Origin: Mangifera indica
Lineage: Eukaryota; Streptophyta; Magnoliopsida; Sapindales; Anacardiaceae
Length of the DNA: 64,000 nucleotides
Direction: 5' to 3'
NCBI RefSeq assembly: GCF_011075055.1
Contig: NC_058137.1
Location: 27,885,463-27,949,462, forward strand
Below the pieces are notes generated by a model. It was not told where the DNA came from and made no database searches. It saw nothing but the letters and a program-made list of their open reading frames with translations. Positions 45,781 through 56,991 of this stretch are shown here, in pieces. Within the stretch, counting starts at the first letter, position 1, and each line of letters starts with the position of its first letter. Position numbers and translations under genes: made by a program.

Positions 45781-46012
45781 ATTTGACCTAGACCTGGCCA
45801 CGGTTCATGAACCGCCGGTTTCGGTTCGGAATCGCCTGTTCACGGTTCGAAAATATAAGGACCCTGAACCGAAACCGTAACAGGACGGTTCGTCCACGGT
45901 TCGGAACCGCTGGTTCCGGTTCATGGCCCCGGTTCGGAACCGACGGTTTCGGTTCGGAACCGATATTGAACCGTCAATTCTAATACATGATCTTGATTTA
46001 ATTTTTAAATTA

Positions 46013-46138
46013 TTAATTACAATAATTGAAATTGAAATTATTATTAAAATCATCTATAAATTGATTTTCATTCACATTTGATATATGCGAATATTGACCA
46101 AATCTCCTATTATCGGAAGAATTTCCACTACTTGCCAT
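46013..46138 (-). pseudogene. Possible transposase N-terminal remnant in the hAT element
   Basis: A short frame starting MASSGNSSDNRRFGQ and ending after 41 residues in an Asn-rich stretch. It follows a minus-strand TATA-like box and a CT-rich leader inside the element. This is the arrangement expected if an autonomous hAT lost all but its promoter and first codons. No catalytic or BED-finger residues remain. Asn/Ser-rich starts are common in hAT transposases, but the call rests on context. Confidence 0.4.
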
Positions 46139-46526
46139 TTTTTGATAATAAATAAAATTAATTATATAAATAAATTATATGATTAATTATAAAAGATAAT
46201 AAATAAATAATAAATAAAATTAATTATATAAATAAATTCTATAATTAATTATGAATTGTATAAAAAAAATTGAAATTGAAATTAATAAAAAATTAAAAAA
46301 GAATTTAATCAAATTTAAGAAAATTTGATTGAATTGAAAGATTTAGAGAATATTAAGAGTTTAAAGAATGAGAATGAGAGTTTGAAGGATTGAGTGAGAG
46401 AGTAGAGAGATTGAGATTTGAGAGAATAGAATTTAAAGGGGTATATATAGAAAAAAACTTTTTTGAAAAAAATTAGAAATAGGGGGGGTGAACTGAAATT
46501 CCAAAAATTGCAGGGTCAACTTCAGT

Positions 46527-46561
46527 AAAAATTGCAGGGGACCGGGTCCCCTGCAATTTTT
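46527..46561. repeat. Perfect 17-bp inverted repeat with 1-base spacer
   Basis: AAAAATTGCAGGGGACC (46527-46543) and GGTCCCCTGCAATTTTT (46545-46561) are exact reverse complements. It lies inside the hAT element, directly beside a second perfect palindrome. Confidence 0.9.
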
Positions 46562-46566
46562 CCTTC

Positions 46567-46606
46567 AAAAGGCAACGGTTCCCTGCGCAGGGAACCGTTG
46601 CCTTTT
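46567..46606. repeat. Perfect 40-bp palindrome without spacer
   Basis: AAAAGGCAACGGTTCCCTGC is followed at once by its exact reverse complement, ending GTTGCCTTTT. Such perfect arms are unusual in AT-rich plant intergenic DNA. The sequence contains CGGTTC / GAACCG, the same word repeated at the ends of the element. Confidence 0.92.
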
Positions 46607-46875
46607 CAAATAAAATTCAAAAAAAAATCAAAACAATTTAAAAAAAATTTCAAATTTTTTTCGGTTCATCACAGTAAACCACCGGTTCATAAACCGGTGT
46701 GAACCGGCGGTTCCACGGTCCCAATTTATGTGAACCGGAACCGAACCGTAGAGCCACGGTTTCGGTTCCGGTTTAGTCCGGTTCCAGGTCTGTCGGTTCC
46801 GGTTCCGGTTTTATCCGGGCCGGTTTCGGTCCGGTTCACGGGCCAAACCGGCCCGTGGCCAGGTCTAATTTGACC

Positions 46876-49800
46876 TTGATCTCATTCTCTAGCTTAAGAA
46901 TTTTGTATTGATGAACTCAACTTCGGAGAATGCTCAATTTGATACACTTATAAGCATAAAAAAATTCGATTTAAACTAATTAAAATAATGTTATTTTAAT
47001 TAATATATATTAAAATAATATTATTTTAATTAATTTTGACTCAATTATAGTGTTAAGCTAAGCTTAACTTGAGCTTGACTTAATACTAATTCAAATTCAA
47101 ATTTAATTTAATTTAAATATAGTGAATAATATTAAATACTTGATTGGCTACAAAATAAGATGGACAAATGTCATATTATTATTGATTAGTACTTGCTTTT
47201 TAGCTGTCATCAAGAATCATCATGGAAAGTAAGACACCTGAAGAAAGAAAAGTTCACCAAACTTAGATTTTGGACATTAAAAATCAACCATTCATTGATT
47301 GCCAATTCAATGCCACTTATCAGTATATGACTTTTTGTTTGGTAGTTAGATTTTGGCCATCCAAAGAAACTTGCCTCATAAATTATATTGCTTCTTTGGT
47401 CACCATTACCCCACATTGCATATGTATCCTTAGCTCAAACCACATTGCATATGGTAGGGTTGGATGAGCTTCTAAGTTTTGTAGTGATTTTAGAAAAATG
47501 ACAATATTCAATATGGAATTGATGATTCGAGCGATGCATATTTATTTTTGAACATATAAAACCCAGATTAAGGGGAAATATATCAAAATTTAATATATCG
47601 ATATATATTAATGATAATATATTACTATATAATTGGGTATTATATAATATGTCATTATTAATATATTAATTAGTACCCATCATTAATAAAGAATAAAAAT
47701 GATGTGAATGTTATTGTGTAGAGATTATAGTGTCAAAGAAACAGTATGGGGGTAAAAATGTAATTGACAATACATATCATATAAATTTTTATTATTTCTT
47801 TAACAATAATTTATGGGATCAATGCACCTTTCATTAGTCTCATATAAATCTAAGGCTACATATTTATTTAAAAGATTATATAACTCATAAACAATTTTAC
47901 TAATTTTATATTTTGTCTCTTCTTATTATTATTAAATATGAAGACAATGAACCATACCTTATAGTAAAATAAAAAATCAGTATTGTCTAATAAAGCAACA
48001 ATATTTTACCTGGTTGATGGTTATAGTTAGAAACTAGAATGAGTGGGGATTGGAATCTTGTCCCAAGAAAAGGATAGTGCCCTGCTGACTGGGTCACTTG
48101 ATTGAAATGGGATTATTATTAATACTGTTTAATCAATTCAAATAAAGGTGACCCAAGTGAAGACTTTGACTAACAATTAAATTGAAAAGTAATTTGAAAC
48201 AATATCAATGGGTTTGCCCTGGGATAGATAATGTGGTAAAGGAGATATATTAAAATTAAAATTTTGATTTATTTAATATAATAATTATAAGATTGGTTAT
48301 AAAATTTACAATTTAATCTAATTTGTTGTAGTTAATTCATGTCTGATTAGATAAAAAAAATATATCAATTATACTTTAACGATGTTTAAAACTGATTAAC
48401 TAAACAAATTTTACATTATTTTAAATTGAATCAATTTTTTGTTTAATTTTTTTTTGTTAATTGGTTTTAAATTGAATTTTAGAGGATCATCCTACTTTAT
48501 TATATTTTGGTCCAAAATTTTCAAAACCCATTTGATACTTAATTATTTTTTTTTAAATTGATTCGATTCAATTAATTAATTTTAAAAAATAAATAAATCA
48601 ATAACTAATTTAACTTAAAAAAGATTTTATTATATCTTTGAATTAATATTTGATTTAATTTTTTAAATAATTTATTTTTAATTTAATTTTTGAATTATCG
48701 AGCAGTTTTTAACATCTTATTTAATGATGAATGATCTTTATATATTATTAGAAAATAAAAGAAAGTATGGGTTTACTTGATAGAAAAGAGAGATGATTAT
48801 GATAATATATGTAATGAATTGGCACAAAAATCATAACCCAAATGGCCAATGGGAACCACTTTGTAGGGTTTGGTTCATGTGGGCAAGACAGAGAATGTAT
48901 GGAATTTGTTTGGGTGCATTGAACAAGCCAAGAATCCTTCACATGCATCTTGTCCTTTATGTTTACAATATACTATTCTAAATATTATAAACTATAGTTT
49001 TAATTATGCAGATCTTGACTATAAACTTAGTTTCAAATGGGATTTGAGTGATGAATAGTTTATTGTGCCTTTTAATAACGATTATTTGCGACCACTATGA
49101 TTGCCTCCTTTAGGCATCAACATGGATAAATGATAAGATTGGGCTTAAAAACTTTCAAATTAGAAAGGGATTTTTCTGTTCTTGTGGGCTAACTCAAGTC
49201 AGACCATTTGCGTTGAAACAGGCCACTCACGAGCTGTTTGTGATTTAACTCAATTATATTATTGAATTGAATGAGTTTATTATTACTCGGTTTGATGGGC
49301 TTATAAGCTTATAGTTTAGTTTAAGCATGATATCAATAAATTTTAAAAAAATTAAAATCATATAGTTACATCATTAAAATTTTATTTATTAATTTTAAAA
49401 ATTAAAGATAATTAATAAATATATAAATTATAAAATTTAATTGTGATTTCTCGAATTTAGTTATTCATATCTCAAGTTTGAATTTGTAACTCCGAGCCAA
49501 GTTCAAATAAAGTAATACTACTTGACTTGACTTGACTTGACTTGCCTGCCTTGATTACAACCCTAGTGGTGTTTATCTGTTAAATTAGACTATGAATATT
49601 GGATAATTGACATTCACAATACAAAAACACAAACACACGCTGGATAAAATGGATTGTGTATCAGTGTACGCCAAATTTGCGCCACATTAATTTTACACAC
49701 CACACCAATTATAAGGGCTTTCAAATCTGGGCCCATTCAAAGGCCTTTTTTACAATATGTTGGAAAGTAACCACATATATTTTCAGATTTTTCAGAATAC

Positions 49801-50157
49801 CCACATGGCAGTTCATAAAAGTTCCCAGATGTGCCAGACCCCGGATTTAAGCTTACAGAATAGACTTCATTTTCTGCTCCTTAATACTCATTATAATCAC
49901 TAATATGATTTATGCTTTTCAATCTAAACATATGCAAAACTTACACTTAACAACTGATGAAGTTTAATCATACATAAAAATGGTTTTAATTATCATTAAG
50001 GATTTTTATGTTAACTGTACTACAATGCTTTTGCAGCAATTCTGTACATGCAACTAGTGTTTTACAATACCAAACTGGAGAGAAACAAAATTCCTCAGGG
50101 CTGCAAGGTCCCTGCAATGCCGCTACATTTAAAACACACAAAACTCTAGAGTTTCGA
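46876..50157. other. AT-rich intergenic DNA left of the trigger factor gene
   Basis: No gene is seen. There are scattered MITE-like words at 47040-47110 and 49200-49570, and a short CTTGA tandem repeat at about 49520-49545. The trigger factor 3' UTR probably covers about 49900-50157. Confidence 0.45.
49520..49545. repeat. CTTGA pentanucleotide tandem repeat
   Basis: About five exact CTTGA units in a row, followed by CCTGCCTTGATTACAACCCTA. It may be the end of an old MITE that is rich in the same word. Confidence 0.75.
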
Positions 50158-53100
50158 TCATCTAGTAATGTACTGAATTTCTGCATGTTCTCTCAACCAT
50201 TCAAGCACTTTAGCTCCTTCAAGAACCTCTTGCACCTAAACAAGTTCCAGGAACAATACTACCCATATCAGTTTGTTGTCGATATATGCTATTAGCATCA
50301 TGAACAAATAATCAATGATGTGAAGGTAATGTTGTGTGGAAGAAGGTCATAACTACACTCACCTGGTCTCTTATGTGATCCTCATCGTATTCTTGTTTAT
50401 TACGTTTGAATTCAGCAATGGAGTTCTCAACTTCTTTGACTAATTCCTCGGTTGGAAACTGTAGCAAAGTCCATCCAACACATTTTTTTTTTAGAAATTG
50501 TATAATGAATCAAAAGCTAATCTATGATGATGTTACTTTTGAAGTTTGTTAGATAGATACCTGCAAGTTTTCTCGTTTAAAGATATCTCCAACAGCTAGA
50601 TTTTGTTTTATCACATTAATAATATTCTCCCTCTGGTCTTCGAGATATGCATTTACTGCTTTTGGACTCGATAGAGTAGCTAGCTGCTCATCATTCAATT
50701 TCATATTTGCCTGCAGTGACAAAACACTGGATTAGAATTGGTACATTGGCACATAAGGTAGATTCTTAAACCCTTAATCATCAGATCTTAAGTTTCATGA
50801 TCTTAGGCTATCAAAATGGTATTCTTTACAGGAAACAGAGAATACTGACCTGTATCTGCAAAAGTTTGGCTCCATAAAGCTGCCTACCTTGTTCCTCAAA
50901 CAAGGATTGAGGAATATCAATCTCCACCATCTGAAATAATACATGTTATGGTACAGTAAGCACTGCCAGACCCAAGTAAGGACAAGTGGGGTCTGGCGAT
51001 TCCACTAAAATTTTCATTCATATAGTTTTATTTTTTGCATTTAACTCCCCTAAATTTGCATTAATGTTTATAAATTTGACCCCTCCCATTTAGTTTTTCC
51101 TCATTTTATACTGTACAATTTTTAAGTAGCCCCCGTTAAAATTCCACTCCTGATACCAAGGAAATTATTTTTACAAACATCACCACATTTTTTATTACTA
51201 TATCCAAATAGAAATAGCGTCATTTTACAGTACATAAAGGACAATAGTGCATCAATTTTCTCCATTTCCCCTAGTCAGATAATATCATATATGGCTAACA
51301 CATTATTACTTAGAAAGCAAGAATATTGATTAGCTATGCAAAGCTGAAGTCCTATTAGGGACAGCACCAATTTAGTAACTTCAAGAAATGAATCCAATAT
51401 AATGTTGCTACTTCAACAAAAGAAATAACCTTGTGAAGCTGATCTAGAATTGCATTATCTGTTGCCTGTTCTCTAGCAGTTTGCTCCACTTCTTGACACT
51501 TTTGCAACAAAGTTTCCTTGACCTGCATTCATGGAGCAGAAAACTCTCCGAAAACTGAAGTACATATATATATTTATAGATCACAACTATTTTGATAGCT
51601 TATTACTATTTACCCTCTCTAAGGTAGTGCATCCAGGAATTAGCTTATCAGCAATTGAGTCATCCAATTCTGGTAACTCTCTATAAAACAGTTCTTTGCA
51701 TTCAACCTGAAAAGGGAATGAAAAACAAAAATTGAAGAAAGAAAGCTTCAATTCAGTGGCCCACTAATGCAAATATTTTAACTCCATGGAACTGTCAAAA
51801 GATATCCACTGACATGTTCCAATGGATTACTGTATTTTGAAGATGTGAACACTGACACGAAGGAGAACAGATAATGCCATTGCATATGGTCTAGACATCT
51901 TCTTCAATATCTCTTGTCTTATTGTTAATGGGAAACTTTAAGAAAATTCCAAGTAAATTTCTTTAAAACAGAAGGAAACTCACAGTAAATTGAGCATTAA
52001 CACCACGAAGATTTTCTTGTCTCCATGATTCGGGAAACACCAGAGGAAAGGACTTTGTTTCACCTCGTTGCATTCCCCCTATTGAATCTAGAAAACCAGG
52101 AAGATATTTATCCCCATCTTCTGTATCAAAATGAAAACCTGCAAAAAGAAGCAATGAAGTAGCAGTCACTTGATAGAGAATTAGAAACAGGTCTAGTAGA
52201 AAAGGTACAGTCTTCAATACATGGAAATGAACCTAAATGTAGGTCAAGAAGCTGTTGGGCTTGAAGAAAAAAAATTCGTAGGATTAGTTGAGCTTAAAAC
52301 TCCTTCATCAAGATTTTTAACATCTAGTTCAAAGTACAATGAGTAAAAAGCAATGAGCAAATTGGTAAATAAGCAGTAAGCACACAAATTAATCAGAAGA
52401 GGGTCTAGGTCTAGCATGAACTACTGAAAACATTGACAGTGATACCCAAGTTTATAATGGCAAACCTTTAGTCTCTGTGTCTGGAATCTTTTGACCATTT
52501 GATTTATCCTCCTTTATTGTTGTTGCAGATATATCAATGACTGCAACATCACCAATCTGTGAAAATTTAAGTTCTTTTAACATACGAACCTCAAGAAAAT
52601 TGTGAGAAACCATAAATGCAACTATATTAGTTTGGAATTGTCTAATAGGATCTGAACAAATATAAAATTGATTGGAATTAATGTATGTAGAAGTACTTTT
52701 AAATTCAACATGGACAAAGTAGCTTGCCTACATATGTTGGAAAAAAATCTGCAAGTTTAAGCATAAAGCATACGGTAAGTTATACCAACAAAAGTCATTT
52801 TCTCAAACCTAGAGCTGGGATTTGTGGATGCCTTCTTTTTTTTATTTTTAAATGCTAAGATCAATAAATTCTGTTCCAAATTTTTCCTTAAACAGTAATG
52901 AGAACTCTGTTTATTTGAAAAATGGAAAAAAAATAGGAATGCCATTTGAGATTGCTTGAGCAATGCTAAACTTGATCTTTCACTTACAGCAAAGGATAAA
53001 TACCTCAAAACAGAAAGATGCTTAATCAGAAATGAAAAGGACAAAAATAGTGGGCTAAAAATCGCTTACCTGTAGTCCTCTGTCGGTGACAATTTTCAAC

Positions 53101-54622
53101 TTCCCAATAGACTTGTGACGACGCTTCAATTCTTGTTCAGCAGCTCTTTGAGCATCTATGTCATTGTCTATTTCCACAACTATCTTCAAGTTTTTGTATC
53201 CATCTTCAGGAATCCATTTGACTTGTGGTGCCACATCAACTATGACATCATATCTAGAAAACAGACCACAACCAGAATCCATATTATTGCATGTTAAGAC
53301 ATATACTGGCTTAAGATGTCACTTTATGTCATAAATGCCTCTAAAAGAAACCACAAAAAGATATTGACAGGTAAAAGCAGAATTAGTGTTCCGCTACATT
53401 GACAGAAGTATAAGCAGGCAGCAAAAAAAAAAAGGTTTAAGGATCTATAAATTATAAACCTGAGTGAATTGAGAGAAGAATAGTTCTTCTCCATTTCAGA
53501 AAACTTGGTTGTAATGCGAACTGAGTCTCTTAAAGCCCTTCCAGTCACCTAATTAAACAATAAAAATGCATCAAGATACTTATTCTGACAGATGGAATCT
53601 CCTGAGTGATAAATATGTCAAAACTGAATACATTTCCACTACTAGTTCAAAAAATTTCAGTTTGTTCTAGTAATATAAGAAATATAAGCTTGACTTCGAC
53701 ATACCGAAGACATGGCATGAGGAAGGGTCCTCTTCAAAATGGATTCAACTGTAGCCTTTTGAACATTTTGCTTCCCAACATAACTTAAAAGAATACTCTC
53801 TGGGACATTCTTGCCAGGACGAAATCCAGGAATCTGCATATGTAAAACCGGATTCATCAAGAATTTACCTTCTGTTCTTCCAATGTAATAGCCATAACAA
53901 AAAATGAAAATTGATATATAAACCAGAAAAACCTTGGCTTGCTTCATGAATTCATTCACAACCCTTTTGTAACAATCCTCGCACACGGCAGGTGGAACTT
54001 CCACATTCAACCTTACCTGCTTAAACAGATTATATAAGATTAAAAATACAAATCCAACGAGAATTTTACAAGGAGAAATAAAAATAGGAAGACAAAAAAA
54101 CACCAAAACCATTAACATTTTATAGAAAACTTATAAGAGTTCTAACTAGTAACTACTAATTATATTATCACGCAAAATTTAAAGCTTAAACCCACCAAAA
54201 ATAAAAAATTACCCACTATCCAAACTAGTAAAACTTCAAAGTAAACGTGAATAATGAAAATATTACAAATAAATGCAAATAAAATTTAAGAACAGAATTT
54301 TAAATAAACGAAAAAGGAAATAACAAAAAAAGCCCACTCTTGAATTGGGTTCTTCAGTCTCCGTGACTTTAATATTAGCTGGGAGCTTATCCATTTCGGG
54401 TCCAACAGCCACCGAAGAAGCCGCGGAGGCCGAGACACAATATCGGTTTCGATGGAATTGAGGTTGAATTAGGCGGGAGAAAGATGAGAATTTGAGAGAA
54501 GTCAAGGTGGCTTTTTGATTCTTGAACTGAAGGGTTGACTTCTTGAGAGGGATCAAAACTGAAGCATAAGCTCTGTTGAGAGGGAGAAATGTTGTTGAGC
54601 TGGTGGTGATGCAAAGCTCCAT
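50158..54622 (-). CDS. Plastid trigger-factor-type chaperone
   Basis: Thirteen exons on the minus strand: 54622-54338, 54016-53933, 53833-53705, 53548-53460, 53253-53070, 52556-52466, 52138-51984, 51706-51614, 51522-51430, 50930-50850, 50710-50561, 50458-50363, 50235-50158. They join to 535 residues. Trigger factor binds nascent chains at bacterial-type ribosomes, so in plants it acts in plastids. Seen: a Ser/Thr-rich, acid-poor transit peptide (about residues 1-70), the ribosome-binding domain with the signature PGFRPGK (about 125-131), a peptidyl-prolyl-isomerase-like domain (GFHFDTEDGDKYLPGFLDSI, PLVFPESW) and a helical C-terminal chaperone domain. All exon phases agree and no lesion is visible. 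From memory the Arabidopsis gene is At5g55220. It is divergent to the gene at 55103. Confidence 0.94.
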
Positions 54623-55102
54623 CTTCGTTCTGTGTTAGAACTTAGAAGCTTCAAAGTTTTTGAAGATAGTGTCAAGACATAAATAGAGAGATACCAGCAC
54701 GATATTTTCTTTCATAAAACTAAACGCAGCGTTTGCATTTTTGTTTGTTTTGTTTTAATTTTGAATTGGCTTGTATTTGGTGGGCATGAACTCGGCCCAG
54801 CTAGTTAGTAGGCCTGAAGCCCATATGAGCCTGATGACTCAAATGGACATACAAAATATTCCAACCCAAAGAAGCTCATCTACAATTGGCGCGTAATAAT
54901 AACGCCAGCGTGCAAAAAGCGACGTCGTACCTTTAGATATTTTTTTAATCTTTCACCCAGTCTCTCACAAGTCACTGTCGAGCTCCACAAGCTAGAGCTA
55001 GAACAGCTCAAATCGTCACCGACTTGCTTGACCTCGACCGTTCTCTGCCACCGACACCGCAACTGCCGAAAACCGGTGAAAAATCCGGCCTTGAGGTTAA
55101 AA
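54623..55102. promoter_or_regulatory. Shared promoter between trigger factor and the 55103 gene
   Basis: Only 480 bases separate the two divergent ATGs. The interval has GGCCCA at about 54794 and GCCCA at about 54819, which on the minus strand are TGGGCC / TGGGCT (site II type, common in nuclear genes for organelle proteins and translation). GCGACGTCGT at about 54919-54928 is a near match to the AACGATGTCGT motif. A bidirectional promoter is likely. Confidence 0.5.
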
Positions 55103-56311
55103 ATGGAAGGTGTGGGGTCAAGATTGGGCCGGGCCTCGGCCCGTTACGGTCCGACGCAAACGGTGTTCAACGGGCCTGTGAGGAAGTGGAAGAAGAAGTG
55201 GGTACACGTGTCATCAGCGAGTCAGTCCAACGGCCACAGTACGACGACCACCACCAACAACGGTTCTCCTCTCCTGCTTTGTAAGTGGACTCCAATCCCC
55301 TCGAACCCCTCCGAAAAAGGTGGAGCTCTGCCGGAAGAACCTCCGAAAAGGCGCTTCCGTTACACTCCTGTAAGTGCATGCATGTGTGTAATTGTTATGT
55401 ACATGTACAAAGATAGTGTTTTTACAACCATTTTCATTTGTTATTTTTTTGGGCTTTGGCAGGTTTAAGTAGGGTTTTGATTATTTGTTGGTTTTTTCAG
55501 GAAAAATAGTTTTCATTTTTAATTCATTATTTTAGGGCAAAACTAATTCCCTGGTGTGATAATGGCGAAAAATATTACAATCACAAACTTTTACTTATCC
55601 CTGCTCTGTATTGATGCAATGTTATCGGGTGGATAAGTTAATTAGAATAGTTAGTAAGTATAGTAGTATTAAAACTACAATACAAGTTCTTGTTAAATTT
55701 GTGATATGCATTTCTGAATATTTTGTTGACTCTGTTTAGAAGTTCCTTTCGAATGTTAGAAGTTTTGGAGATTTGTCATCTGGGAGCTTCTATATCGAGG
55801 GGCTCGGTTTGTTTATTATGTTCAAGGAGAACCAATTTCTGAAAGAATCTCATTCTGAGTTGCTTTGTTTGCATTGTTCTAAACTTGGGTTGATTACCGT
55901 GCAGATTGTGGTTATAGAGGATCGAAAGAAGGCTATTGAAGAAAAGGACGACGATGAAACTAAAGAAACTGAGACAAATGTTTTTACAAACTGGTCATCT
56001 TCAAAGAGGAATGAACTCACTGTTGACAAAGCTTTGATGAAAGAAACTCAGGTGACAACATCAAATTTCCCTACCTCTTGAGATAACACGTGCATAAGTC
56101 GTCTAATCCATTTTCTCACTTGTTTGTGGATTAGCCTATTTGATTAGCTTGGATGAAAGTTCTGAAACTACCATGTTATTGAATGTGCATGGCATCACTA
56201 TTCCAATAATTTTCAGTCTGTATTAACAATAATCTCTTTCTCATGCAGGATTCCAACACAAGTCACTTGGATCTAGGTTTGTGCTTGAAAGGTCATGGTG
56301 ATGACCAATGA
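55103..56311 (+). CDS. Small conserved plant protein of unknown function, possible EAR motif
   Basis: Three exons: 55103-55369, 55905-56051, 56249-56311. They give 158 residues. I do not know a named domain. Visible features: a basic N-terminal block (MEGVGSRLGRASARYGPT, RKWKKKWVHV), a Thr/Asn tract, a central LLCKWTPIP and KRRFRYTP block, an acidic middle (EEKDDDETKETE) and the C-terminal LDLGLCLKGHGDD, where LDLGL fits the LxLxL form of the EAR repression motif. Basic patches and an EAR-like end suggest a nuclear role, which is inference. It lies between trigger factor and GrpE, as At5g55210 does in Arabidopsis (from memory). Frame and splice sites agree throughout. Confidence 0.82.
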
Positions 56312-56991
56312 TTCTGCCAGCCTGGATGAAGAAGATCAGTTGATGAAACCAGCATTTGATGGCCTATTTTAGAGCCAACAATATAATCGAGATGAAGTGA
56401 TGCTTCATTTGTAATTAAGTAGGCCTTATCCTTAGATATATTATTTAGGTCAGCTTCTTTAAATAAGTGAAACCACTTGGTCTTCTTCCTATTTTACTGC
56501 CTGTGTATATTGGTTTACGTATGCAGCTTCTATGACACCCCTGTTGTGCATACTAATAGGAATCTTGATCTCCTTTCTCTACTATCTGTTGTTGATTATG
56601 ATTTGAGAATCCATTTTTATCCAGCAATTATTGCAGTTAAGGGCAGTCTTGGTTTAAAAAAACTAACCATGTTCTGATGGGTTGATGAAGGATAAATTTA
56701 AAAGCAATACAACAATCATGTCCATCAAGCTCAAAACTGTAATATGGAAAAAGAACAGTTTATAATGCACATGACGCAATGTTGCAGCATCATAATTTAT
56801 TGCTAAGCAACAAAAAAAAAAAAATGTAGAGTACAAAAAAAAAATAATGTCCGGTATACTGTGCTGGAAGTCAGTTAAAGAGAAACCCCCTTATAATTCA
56901 GCTTTCTCAGAAGGGCAAAAGCAAAATTTTTTGATGATATGTTGTGCGGGTACACTAAGCCATACCTTCAGGCAGTGGAGATTTTTTATCT
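56312..56991. other. Convergent 3' UTRs
   Basis: The interval lies between the 3' end of the small protein gene and the 3' end of GrpE. A-rich runs near 56812-56845 may be polyadenylation-region sequence for the minus strand. No other content is recognised. Confidence 0.4.

Larger units (their letters stand above)
45789..46867. mobile_element. Non-autonomous hAT element, 1.08 kb
   Basis: The ends are 15-bp perfect inverted repeats, TAGACCTGGCCACGG. The element is flanked by exact 8-bp copies of ATTTGACC (45781-45788 and 46868-46875), diagnostic of hAT transposition and of a fairly recent insertion. Both subterminal regions are packed with CGGTTC / GAACCG words in both orientations, as expected for transposase binding sites. 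The interior has a TATA-like box (TATATATA at about 46442), a CT-rich leader on the minus strand and a 41-codon frame at 46138-46013 that looks like the leftover start of a transposase. Two perfect palindromes lie at 46527-46561 and 46567-46606. It was probably mobilised in trans. Confidence 0.85.

Noticed and set aside
49200..49570. A further MITE with clear borders
   Set aside because: The repeated words are suggestive but I could not find a matching pair of ends or a target duplication.
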